Source of the DNA: Deltaproteobacteria bacterium
GTDB taxonomy: Bacteria > Desulfobacterota > Binatia > UBA12015
DNA length: 5,971 nt
NCBI GenBank assembly: GCA_003447545.1
Contig: DLYX01000205.1
Location: 1 to 5,971, forward strand
Reading direction: 5' to 3'
Part shown: positions 1 through 5,427 of the stretch, piece after piece
Numbering within the stretch: the first letter of the stretch is position 1
How the letters are laid out: each line of letters begins with the position of its first letter
Notes under the pieces: model-generated
Databases searched by the model: none
The model's input: only the letters and a program-made list of their open reading frames with translations
Told to the model about the DNA's origin: nothing
Translations under genes and position numbers: made by a program

Positions 1-735
1 TGTCAGGACGATTTGTTTATGAGATTCGTGCAGGGAATTGAAGGTATGGAAGAATTCTTCCTGTGTCCTCTCGCGGCCCGCCAGGAACTGGGCGTCGTCG
101 AGGATCAGGAGGTCCACCTTCCGGAACCGAGTCTTGAAATCTGCCATCTTGTCCTGTCGCAACGAAGTGATCAGATCATTTACGAAGGACTCGCTGGACA
201 GGTAGGCGATTTTGGCCATCGGGTTTTTTTCTAGAACGCGATGCCCGATCGCATTGACCAAATGAGTCTTTCCGATGCCGACGGATCCATAAATGAAGAG
301 CGGATTATAAAGTTCACCGGGCTTGGAGGCGACAGCGAGCGCGGCCGCATGGGCGAATTGGTTACTCGGGCCGACGACAAACGAGTCAAAGGTATAGCGT
401 TCGACCAGATTGCCGCGGCGGGCGCGGGATCGGGGCGCACGCTTGCGTGCGGGTGCCGGTTGATCGGCCTGCCGGGCCGCGAAGAGTTCGTGTTGTTTGC
501 CGCCGTCGATCTCGAAAACAATTTCGGGATCCGGCCCGGCACCTTCTCGAAGTGACGCCTGGAGGAGCTCGAGATAGTTCCGGCTCACCCAATCGCGGTA
601 AAATTTACTTGGTACATGGATCACCGCACGACCGGCCACCAGGCTTCCCAAACGCAGGGGTTTGATCCAAGCATCGTAGTGCTCTTCACCAACGTTCTGG
701 CGGAGTATCCGCTGAGCTCTTTGCCAGCTCTCCAT
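1..735 (-). CDS. dnaA: Chromosomal replication initiator protein DnaA, N-terminal 245 residues (partial)
   Basis: DnaA is the AAA+ ATPase that binds DnaA boxes at oriC, melts the origin and helps load the helicase. The complement reads without a stop from an ATG at 735-733 to the window edge. Residues 1-65 match domain I (AWIKPLR, then FYRDWVSRNY). Residues about 85-108 form a basic, proline-rich linker (domain II). The AAA+ core follows with YTFDSFVVGPSN near 114-125, Walker A GSVGIGKTHL at 150-159 with K156 and T157, and Walker B LLILDDAQFLAG at 209-220. The usual second glycine of Walker A (GGVGLGKT in most DnaA) is serine here. The sensor regions and the DNA-binding domain IV lie beyond the left edge. 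A purine-rich GGGAGAAAGG sits about 14 bases before the ATG, a rather long spacing, but no better in-frame start was seen. It is divergent from hemL. The identity is secure. Confidence 0.97.
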   Translation of the reverse strand, partial: MESWQRAQRILRQNVGEEHYDAWIKPLRLGSLVAGRAVIHVPSKFYRDWVSRNYLELLQASLREGAGPDPEIVFEIDGGKQHELFAARQADQPAPARKRAPRSRARRGNLVERYTFDSFVVGPSNQFAHAAALAVASKPGELYNPLFIYGSVGIGKTHLVNAIGHRVLEKNPMAKIAYLSSESFVNDLITSLRQDKMADFKTRFRKVDLLILDDAQFLAGRERTQEEFFHTFNSLHESHKQIVLT

Positions 736-759
736 GCCTATACCAACGACCTTTCTCCC

Positions 760-794
760 ACTTCTCCACAGCCGCACAGGGGGTGTGGAGAAGT
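760..794. promoter_or_regulatory. Inverted pair of DnaA-box-like sites upstream of dnaA
   Basis: A perfect 11-bp inverted repeat (ACTTCTCCACA at 760-770, TGTGGAGAAGT at 784-794) is separated by 13 bases. Each arm contains TTCTCCACA, which differs at one position from the DnaA-box consensus TTWTNCACA. The two boxes face each other 25-60 bases upstream of the dnaA start codon, the expected place for autoregulation by DnaA. It could also act as an RNA hairpin in the dnaA leader. Binding is inferred from sequence only. Confidence 0.6.
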
Positions 795-797
795 ATA
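792..797 (-). promoter_or_regulatory. Possible -10 element of the dnaA promoter
   Basis: On the minus strand these bases read TATACT, five of six matches to the sigma-70 -10 consensus. No convincing -35 element is present 16-18 bases upstream, so an activator or another sigma factor may be involved, or the match may be chance. Transcription from here would start near 785, inside one arm of the 760-794 inverted repeat. Confidence 0.35.
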
Positions 798-842
798 AAT
801 TCCGCAGAAGATTCGGGATGTTACAGGTTTCCCGACGCAAAG

Positions 843-851
843 TTTTCCACT
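843..851 (+). promoter_or_regulatory. Third near-consensus DnaA box
   Basis: TTTTCCACT matches eight of nine positions of TTWTNCACA, the mismatch being the last base. It lies in the 736-1069 divergent intergenic region, about 50 bases from the paired boxes, and is followed by a fairly A/T-rich tract (about 895-935). Together these sites make the region a candidate DnaA-responsive regulatory region or a minor origin element. No 13-mer array or long A/T-rich unwinding element is obvious. Confidence 0.4.
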
Positions 852-1069
852 GGGGTATAACGTAGGTGTTTCCGACCCACTTCATCTGCTGAAAACAGCT
901 GAAGTCTGTCGAAAATGTAAAGCAAAAAAATGAATGTTGGAACCGCGTCGGTTTGCCGCGGAAGGCGCTTTTTAAGCCGACCTTGGAGAAGATTCAAGAC
1001 CTCGTTCCGATGAATTCCTTAGGCCACCAATTTTGCAAAGGAAAAAAATTCGATATTGTCAGAATTGGT

Positions 1070-2341
1070 TTGCAGGAGACATCGAAGAAGCTGATGGAGC
1101 GAGCGCGCAAGGTCGCGCCCGCGGGTGTGAACAGTCCCGTTCGGGCTTGGAACGCGGTTGGTGGAGATCCGCTCGTTCTGGTTCGAGGGCGTGGAGCCGA
1201 GGTCTTCGATGCCGATGGCAATGGCTATCTCGACATGGTCTGCGCCTGGGGCCCGTTGATCGCGGGTCATGCCCACCCCGATGTGGTCAACGCGGTGCTG
1301 CATGTGGCGAAACGAGGGACAGGCTTCGGGGCGCCAACGCCTCCTGAAATCGAATTGGGCGAGCGCATCGTGGAAGCATTTCCCTCGATCGAGAAAGTGC
1401 GTCTGGTCACTTCCGGAACGGAAGCAACCATGACCGCCATCCGACTCGCCCGGGGGGCTACGGGACGGGATCGCATCATAAAGATGGACGGCTGCTATCA
1501 CGGGCATAGCGACGGCCTTCTGGTGAAGGCCGGTTCGGGTGCGGCGACACTCGGCGTACCGGATAGCGCGGGTGTCCCACCGGATATTGGTGCTCTGACC
1601 AGCGTCGTCCCCTACAATGACCTCGAGGCACTGCACGCCTCCCTGGCCGAAGAAAACCCTGTAGCTGCGGTGATAATCGAGCCCATCGCTGCCAATATGG
1701 GGGTGGTTCCTCCCGACCCCGGTTACCTCGAGGCGGTGGTGGCAGCGACCCACGCTGCTGGTGGTCTGGTCATTTTCGATGAGGTGATTACGGGCTTGCG
1801 CGTGGCTCGGGGTGGCGCTCAGGAGCTCTTCGGGATCAAGGCTGACCTGACCGCACTCGGCAAGGTGATCGGTGGAGGATTACCGCTGGCAGCCTTGGGT
1901 GGACGCGCGGACTTGATGGATTATCTCGCACCCGAGGGACCTGTTTATCAGGCTGGTACCTTGTCCGGAAATCCGGTCGCCTGCACCTCCGGCAAGGAGA
2001 CCATGAAGTTGCTCACGCCTGATGCCTACGCACGTCTCGAAAAGAGTGGCGCGCAACTGGAAGCCGGCTTGCGTGAGCGCATGCAAGCCGCGGGTGTGAC
2101 GGGATGCGTTCAGCGAGTCGGTTCCCTGCTCACGCTTTTCTTCGGTGTGACCGAGGTCCGGAATTTTGCGCAGGCGCGGTCCAACGACACGGAAGCCTTC
2201 GCCCGTTTCTTCCGGGCCATGTCGGCCGCCGGAGTGAATCTGCCCCCGTCCTCGTTCGAGGCCTGGTTTGTGTCTCTGGCACACGGCGAGGCTCAGATTG
2301 AGCGGGTGCTCGATGCCGCGGAAGTTTCCTTCGGGGCCTAG
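1070..2341 (+). CDS. hemL: Glutamate-1-semialdehyde 2,1-aminomutase
   Basis: This PLP-dependent class III aminotransferase-fold enzyme converts glutamate-1-semialdehyde to 5-aminolevulinate, the last step of the C5 route into heme and other tetrapyrroles, in the cytosol. With the start chosen here it has 423 residues, the family's usual length. Visible motifs are GVNSPVRAW near the N-terminus, VTSGTEATMTAIRLARG from 113, YHGHSDG from 143, FDEVITGLR with D237, and GKVIGGGLP with the PLP lysine K265. GPVYQAGTLSGNP and a C-terminal SSFEAWFVSLAHGE segment follow. K265 is, as I recall, the number of the PLP lysine in E. coli HemL, which supports the TTG start at 1070 (MQETSKKLMERA). The frame stays open upstream, with an ATG at 1010 and a TTG at 953 that would add 20 or 39 residues not typical of the family. 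No start has a good ribosome-binding site. The stop is seven bases before atpZ, so the genes are probably co-transcribed. Confidence 0.97.
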   Translation: MQETSKKLMERARKVAPAGVNSPVRAWNAVGGDPLVLVRGRGAEVFDADGNGYLDMVCAWGPLIAGHAHPDVVNAVLHVAKRGTGFGAPTPPEIELGERIVEAFPSIEKVRLVTSGTEATMTAIRLARGATGRDRIIKMDGCYHGHSDGLLVKAGSGAATLGVPDSAGVPPDIGALTSVVPYNDLEALHASLAEENPVAAVIIEPIAANMGVVPPDPGYLEAVVAATHAAGGLVIFDEVITGLRVARGGAQELFGIKADLTALGKVIGGGLPLAALGGRADLMDYLAPEGPVYQAGTLSGNPVACTSGKETMKLLTPDAYARLEKSGAQLEAGLRERMQAAGVTGCVQRVGSLLTLFFGVTEVRNFAQARSNDTEAFARFFRAMSAAGVNLPPSSFEAWFVSLAHGEAQIERVLDAAEVSFGA

Positions 2342-2348
2342 GCTGACC

Positions 2349-2609
2349 ATGGAGGAACCCAATCCGAAATCGGCCCCCGAGGGCCGCGGACAGACCAAGC
2401 GCCAGGTCGGGGTGCAGATGACCGCACTCGGTCTGGAGTTCTCGGCGTCCACTCTGGGGGGCATGGCCGTGGGCTGGTACGCAGATAATTATTTCGACAC
2501 CGGTCCCTGGCTCTTCATGATCGGGACTTTCGCGGGCCTGATTACTTCGTTCATCCGCATTATCCAACTCTCCAGGCAATTCGAGAGGGCCCGTGACGAG
2601 GGGCCCTGA
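2349..2609 (+). CDS. atpZ: AtpZ-like small membrane protein of the F-type ATP synthase operon
   Basis: This 86-residue protein has a charged, hydrophilic N-terminus (about 1-20), two hydrophobic segments (about 24-44 and 54-75) joined by the turn GWYADNYFDTGPW, and a basic tail. The layout and the (G/A)W-x-D-x-x-x-x-T-x-PW turn fit the AtpZ/'ATPase gene 1' family, whose members are encoded first in many atp operons. Family work links AtpZ and AtpI to c-ring assembly or stability and possibly Mg2+/Ca2+ movement. That role is inferred here. The ATG lies seven bases after the hemL stop with only a weak TAGG ahead of it, suggesting translational coupling to hemL. A longer in-frame reading from 2268 would sit inside hemL and is unlikely. 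The 3' end overlaps atpI by 17 bases. Small two-helix proteins diverge quickly, so the family call is good but not certain. Confidence 0.8.
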   Translation: MEEPNPKSAPEGRGQTKRQVGVQMTALGLEFSASTLGGMAVGWYADNYFDTGPWLFMIGTFAGLITSFIRIIQLSRQFERARDEGP

Positions 2610-3015
2610 CGAACCTGCATTCACAGAGGACCCGGTTTTGCTCGAAGAACCGACGGTTCCGGGGGCTCCTCTGCGCCTGCAATCCATCCTTCTGTGGCAG
2701 GTATTCGCGATCCTTTGCGGAGTCGGGTTCCAGCTCGCTGTCGCTCGCGGTGCGCCCCTGAGCCTGTTTCTGGGCGCCTTTTTGATGACAGGAAGCCTCG
2801 TGTTGAGCCGTCAGGCGTTCTCCTACGCCACCCGCAACCAAAAGCGCCCTGTTTTGGCGATGTTTTTCTTTTTTCTGAAACTCGCGCTTTTTCTCGGTCT
2901 GGCAATCTTCGGCCTCTCCGGACAGCTCCTCGGTCCCATGTCGTTCGCGGCTGGTGCAACCACGCTCCCCATGGCGATTGTAGCTGACACATGTTACCCA
3001 ATCGGGCGGCAGTAG
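2593..3015 (+). CDS. atpI: ATP synthase protein I (AtpI-like), c-ring assembly factor
   Basis: This 140-residue protein starts at a GTG preceded by GAGAGGG and overlaps the end of atpZ by 17 bases, which points to coupled translation. An acidic N-terminal tail (1-25) is followed by four hydrophobic segments at about 31-50, 56-72, 87-108 and 114-132, with the polar loop SYATRNQKRP between the second and third. The four-helix pattern, size and position just before atpB fit the AtpI family (ATP-synt_I), which helps assemble the c ring in several bacteria. There is little absolute sequence conservation in this family, so the call rests mainly on topology and context. A TTG at 2638 is an alternative start that would remove most of the acidic tail. 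The protein ends shortly after the fourth helix. Confidence 0.8.
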   Translation: MTRGPDEPAFTEDPVLLEEPTVPGAPLRLQSILLWQVFAILCGVGFQLAVARGAPLSLFLGAFLMTGSLVLSRQAFSYATRNQKRPVLAMFFFFLKLALFLGLAIFGLSGQLLGPMSFAAGATTLPMAIVADTCYPIGRQ

Positions 3016-3039
3016 TGGCAAAAGCTGCTTATTCGCGAA

Positions 3040-3044
3040 AAGGA
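3040..3044 (+). promoter_or_regulatory. Ribosome-binding site of atpB
   Basis: AAGGA, within an A-rich stretch, ends five bases before the atpB ATG at 3050 and fixes that start. The gap between atpI and atpB (34 bases) shows no terminator, so read-through from atpI is expected. Confidence 0.7.
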
Positions 3045-3049
3045 AAAAA

Positions 3050-3763
3050 ATGGAACATCCGGTCACCTGGGTAGGACTTCTCGGCGTCCCCGATCTTTGG
3101 AAATCTGTTGTCACCGGCCTCTTTGTCATGGGGTTGCTGGTGCTGTTGGCCGCCCGCGCAAGAAGCGCGATCACGACTGGGGGCGATCAGGTCCTGATTC
3201 CCGACGAGAATCTGTCGGCACGGAACTTCTTCGAGGTCATCGTCGAGTTCATCGCCAGTATGTGCGAATCCGTGATCGGCAAAGGTTCAGCGACCTATGT
3301 CCCTATTCTCGCTACCTTTTTCTTGTTCATTATTTCGTGCAACCTGCTCGGTTTGGTGCCCGGGTTCGGACCCCCGACAAGCGATTTCGATATCACCTTC
3401 GCGCTGGGCGTCTGTTCATTCATCGTTTTCAACTATTACGGATTCAAGGTCGCCGGTATCGGTTACCTCAAGCATATGGCCGGCCCATTCTGGTGGCTGG
3501 CCTGGCTGATTTTCCCCCTCGAGATGATTGGCGTCTTTGTTCGCCCCGCTTCTCTGGGCTTGCGCCTTTTCGGCAATATGTTCGGCGATCATCTGGTCCT
3601 CGAGATCTTCACCGATCTCACCAAGGTCGTTGTGCCGGTCGTATTCTACTTCCTTGGAACTCTGGTTTCGGTAATTCAGGCATTCGTCTTCATGCTTCTG
3701 AGCATGATTTATATTGCCCTCGGTGTGCAGTCTGCAGACCACGGGCACGGCGAAGGGCATTAA
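3050..3763 (+). CDS. atpB: F-type ATP synthase subunit a
   Basis: Subunit a is the membrane stator that provides the two proton half-channels next to the c ring. The 237-residue product, of normal length, has several hydrophobic helices and the diagnostic segment RPASLGLRLFGNMFGDH at 165-181. R172 is the essential arginine (E. coli R210) and N176 aligns with N214. A second signature, IQAFVFMLLSMIYIALG at 209-225, contains Q210 (E. coli Q252). At the E. coli E219 position there is histidine (H181), and the E. coli H245 position appears to be glycine (G203). The conserved PDENLSARNFFEVIVEF stretch at 51-67 is typical of shorter bacterial and organellar-type a subunits. The C-terminus is a short His/Gly tail (231-237). 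It follows atpI and precedes atpE in the standard Fo order. The identity is certain. Confidence 0.99.
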   Translation: MEHPVTWVGLLGVPDLWKSVVTGLFVMGLLVLLAARARSAITTGGDQVLIPDENLSARNFFEVIVEFIASMCESVIGKGSATYVPILATFFLFIISCNLLGLVPGFGPPTSDFDITFALGVCSFIVFNYYGFKVAGIGYLKHMAGPFWWLAWLIFPLEMIGVFVRPASLGLRLFGNMFGDHLVLEIFTDLTKVVVPVVFYFLGTLVSVIQAFVFMLLSMIYIALGVQSADHGHGEGH

Positions 3764-3780
3764 GCCGCCCTTCGGAATTT

Positions 3781-3840
3781 ACGCAGGCTTGCGTCCGGAC
3801 CCACACGCTGTGGTGAGGATGAAGATAGAGGATCGGGTCC
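3781..3840 (+). promoter_or_regulatory. Structured spacer between atpB and atpE (possible translational control)
   Basis: The 118-base atpB-atpE spacer contains two perfect small hairpins: ACGCA/TGCGT (3781-3794, loop GGCT) and CCACA/TGTGG (3801-3813, loop CGC). GGACCC at 3797-3802 can also pair with GGGTCC at 3835-3840, which competes with the second hairpin. There is no T-run, so neither is an intrinsic terminator. A role in raising or tuning c-subunit translation, or in RNA processing, is inferred; folding has not been computed. Confidence 0.35.
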
Positions 3841-3862
3841 ATCAGGATCAGCAAGCCCGGCG

Positions 3863-3871
3863 GGAGAGGAG
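3863..3871 (+). promoter_or_regulatory. Ribosome-binding site of atpE
   Basis: GGAGAGGAG lies ten bases before the ATG at 3882. It is the strongest Shine-Dalgarno match in the atp cluster, in line with the high copy number of the c subunit, and it rules out the longer in-frame reading from 3714 inside atpB. Confidence 0.7.
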
Positions 3872-3881
3872 AACAATCCAA

Positions 3882-4208
3882 ATGAAAATCCAAGTTGCTA
3901 TTCTTACAGTGATCGTCACGGCCTTGGCCGTCGTCTTCCCCGAAGCTGCTCTCGCAGCCGATGGTGCTGCGGCAGGTGAATACGGCATGATCGCTCTGGC
4001 TTCGGCTATCGCGATTTCCGGTGCTGCTATCGGTGCCGCCCTCGGACAGGGTCGCGGCCTCACGGCTGCGATGGAGTCCATCGGCCGCAATCCGAATTCG
4101 GCTGACCGGATCCAGACCCCGATGATTCTGGGTCTCGCCTTCATTGAAGCTTTGGCCATTTACGCTCTGGTCATCGCCTTCTTGCTGCAAGGCAAGATCC
4201 CGGCCTGA
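3882..4208 (+). CDS. atpE: F-type ATP synthase subunit c with N-terminal signal-like leader
   Basis: Subunit c forms the rotor ring whose carboxylate carries the coupling ion. The product has 108 residues, longer than the usual 75-90, because residues 1-26 look like a cleavable signal peptide (MK, hydrophobic stretch, then EAALAAD). The mature hairpin begins near 33. Helix 1 contains GAAIGAALGQG (47-57), the polar loop is RNP at 69-71, and helix 2 has the ion-binding E89 in FIEALAIYALVIAF (87-100). Q56, E89, A90 and Y94 match the chloroplast/cyanobacterial pattern, and the serine after the glutamate that is typical of Na+ rings is absent, so protons are the likely coupling ion. The start is fixed by a strong Shine-Dalgarno. 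A terminator follows 18 bases after the stop, closing the Fo cluster; atpF and the F1 genes are absent here. Confidence 0.98.
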   Translation: MKIQVAILTVIVTALAVVFPEAALAADGAAAGEYGMIALASAIAISGAAIGAALGQGRGLTAAMESIGRNPNSADRIQTPMILGLAFIEALAIYALVIAFLLQGKIPA

Positions 4209-4225
4209 CCCACGCTTTTTGTGGC

Positions 4226-4262
4226 GAAAAACCCCATCTGCCTCGGCGGATGGGGTTTTTTT
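4226..4262 (+). terminator. Intrinsic terminator after atpE, possibly bidirectional
   Basis: The arms ACCCCATC (4231-4238) and GATGGGGT (4249-4256) form an 8-bp stem that can extend inward through a T-G wobble, G-C and C-G to a CTCG tetraloop. A run of seven Ts follows at 4256-4262. Five As precede the stem, so the opposite strand also carries a stem plus T-run and could stop transcription from the right. It ends the atp transcript and isolates parB. Confidence 0.9.
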
Positions 4263-4298
4263 GTGCCCGGGGAGCGGGGGCCGTTTGGGAGTTCCTGA

Positions 4299-4326
4299 TT
4301 GACTCGCGGCGCTTTTTGTCGATAGG
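4299..4326 (+). promoter_or_regulatory. Candidate sigma-70 promoter of parB
   Basis: TTGACT at 4299-4304 matches five of six -35 bases. GATAGG at 4321-4326, 16 bases downstream, matches the -10 consensus at three central positions (ATA). It follows the atpE terminator and precedes parB by about 90 bases, so an independent promoter is needed here. The -10 is weak, which would suit a regulated promoter. Confidence 0.4.
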
Positions 4327-4333
4327 TGGGATT

Positions 4334-4353
4334 CATCCAGCACGGGCTGGATG
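4334..4353. promoter_or_regulatory. Operator-like inverted repeat in the parB leader
   Basis: CATCCAGC (4334-4341) and GCTGGATG (4346-4353) form a perfect 8-bp inverted repeat with a 4-base spacer. It begins eight bases after the putative -10, covering the expected transcription start, a common place for a repressor site. It also overlaps the ATG at 4351, which argues against that codon as the parB start. It does not resemble the parS consensus. It could instead be a 5'-leader hairpin. Confidence 0.45.
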
Positions 4354-4413
4354 GGCAGATGGGAGCATTTGCCCGAAGAGTGTCGAGGGACACTCGTCGA
4401 AGGGGGTGGAATC

Positions 4414-5427
4414 GTGGAGAACGAACCACGGGTCGAGCCGAAAGGTTCCACTGAAGAGGATTTGGAAGGCCCATCCGTTGCCGCCGTATCGGCAGCCGCC
4501 GCCGCAGCAGCCGCAGCGCAGGCAAAACCACCGACATTGGCGATGGCCGGCCGTATTTTCGGGAAGAGAAGAACGGTCTTCAGCTCGATACCGATCGTGG
4601 ATATTCGCACCAACCCGAAGCAGCCACGACAGCATTTCGAGGAAAAAGCACTCGAGGATCTCGCGGAGTCGATCCGTAAGCGCGGTGTTCTCCAGCCGGT
4701 AATCGTTCGCCCCGAGCCCGACGGCGGTTATACTCTGATTGCTGGCGAGCGGCGTTTGCGCGCATCGCAGAGAGCTGGTGTGGAGCAGATCCCGGCGATG
4801 ATGAGCGAGGATGATCTACTCGAAGTCGCCCTGGAAGAGAATGTTCAGCGCGAAGATCTTTCGCCGCTCGAAGAAGCCGAGGCGCTCTCCCTGCTCGCGT
4901 CGGAGCGCGGCCTTTCGCACGGTGACCTTGCGGCCGTGATCAATAAAAGTCGGCCTTATGTCTCGAATACGCTCGCCCTCACGCGTTTGCCGGATGATAT
5001 CAAGAAAGAGTATTTCGCGATGGAGGCTCCGGCCTCCCGGGAAATCATGATCAGTATCGCCCGCCAGAGCTCCGAGGAGGCCATGCGGACCCTCTGGACC
5101 CGGGTCAAGCTGGATGCGATCTCGGTGCGCAGTTTCCGCAACGAGCAGCGGGCGGCGAACCCCGAGGCAAGTTCTCGGCCCGTACTGCGGGCCGTGCGTC
5201 GTCTGAGTCGAGCAATTCGGGGATTTTCCGACCCCCTCGCGCTCGCCTCCGACGAGGTGGCACCGCTGCGCCGCAGTCTGGTCCGGATGCGCAATCGAAT
5301 CGAGAAAGTCCTTGAATCTCTTCCCGCAGAGGAAGAATCTGTGCCAAAGCCCGCGCCCCCGATGGTTCGAGAGGCTGCGGCCGGTGCGTCCGGGACGGCG
5401 ACACAATCCGATTCATCGGGGACTTGA
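4414..5427 (+). CDS. parB: ParB/Spo0J-family chromosome partitioning protein, atypical ends
   Basis: ParB-family proteins bind parS sites near the origin, use CTP to clamp and spread on DNA, and recruit SMC and ParA. The GTG at 4414 was chosen because AAGGGGGTGG ends seven or fewer bases upstream; an in-frame ATG at 4351 lacks such a site and lies in a hairpin. This gives 337 residues. The N-terminal nuclease-like/CTP domain (about 58-145) shows TNPKQPRQHF (66-75), the GERRLRASQRAG box (111-122) and ENVQREDLSPLEEAEAL (142-158). A helix-turn-helix follows (about 165-192, NKSRPYVSNTLALTRLP). Oddities: residues 1-45 are acidic with nine consecutive alanines (27-35) in place of the usual basic ParA-contacting motif. 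After about 250 there is an arginine-rich helical region and a Pro/Ala/Ser tail rather than a recognisable ParB dimerisation domain. No parA is adjacent. The family is secure; a role in chromosome segregation is likely but not shown, and a Noc-like or other regulatory role is possible. Confidence 0.92.
   Translation: MENEPRVEPKGSTEEDLEGPSVAAVSAAAAAAAAAQAKPPTLAMAGRIFGKRRTVFSSIPIVDIRTNPKQPRQHFEEKALEDLAESIRKRGVLQPVIVRPEPDGGYTLIAGERRLRASQRAGVEQIPAMMSEDDLLEVALEENVQREDLSPLEEAEALSLLASERGLSHGDLAAVINKSRPYVSNTLALTRLPDDIKKEYFAMEAPASREIMISIARQSSEEAMRTLWTRVKLDAISVRSFRNEQRAANPEASSRPVLRAVRRLSRAIRGFSDPLALASDEVAPLRRSLVRMRNRIEKVLESLPAEEESVPKPAPPMVREAAAGASGTATQSDSSGT

Noticed and set aside
436..451. Perfect hairpin CGCACG/CGTGCG with loop CTTG
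   Set aside because: It lies within the GC-rich, Arg/Ala-coding linker of dnaA and has no T-run; chance pairing in coding sequence explains it.
241..665. Plus-strand open frames opposite dnaA
   Set aside because: The complementary strand encodes unmistakable DnaA motifs in a continuous frame; the plus-strand frames show no family features.
856..861. TATAAC as a -10 element for hemL
   Set aside because: No -35-like hexamer lies 15-19 bases upstream, and the site is over 200 bases from the favoured hemL start; chance cannot be excluded.
1019..1753. A 244-codon minus-strand open frame inside hemL
   Set aside because: Antisense to a highly conserved enzyme, rich in His/Arg/Gly as expected of a shadow frame, with no recognisable domain.
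4478..4520. Repeated GCN triplets resembling a microsatellite
   Set aside because: This is the mixed-codon polyalanine stretch of parB (GCA, GCC, GCG), not a pure DNA repeat; it is described with the gene.
3690..4613. A 307-codon open frame on the minus strand across the end of atpB, atpE, the terminator and the start of parB
   Set aside because: It is antisense to two certain genes, crosses a strong terminator, and its composition (for example an Ala run mirroring the parB Ala codons) is what GC-rich shadow frames give.
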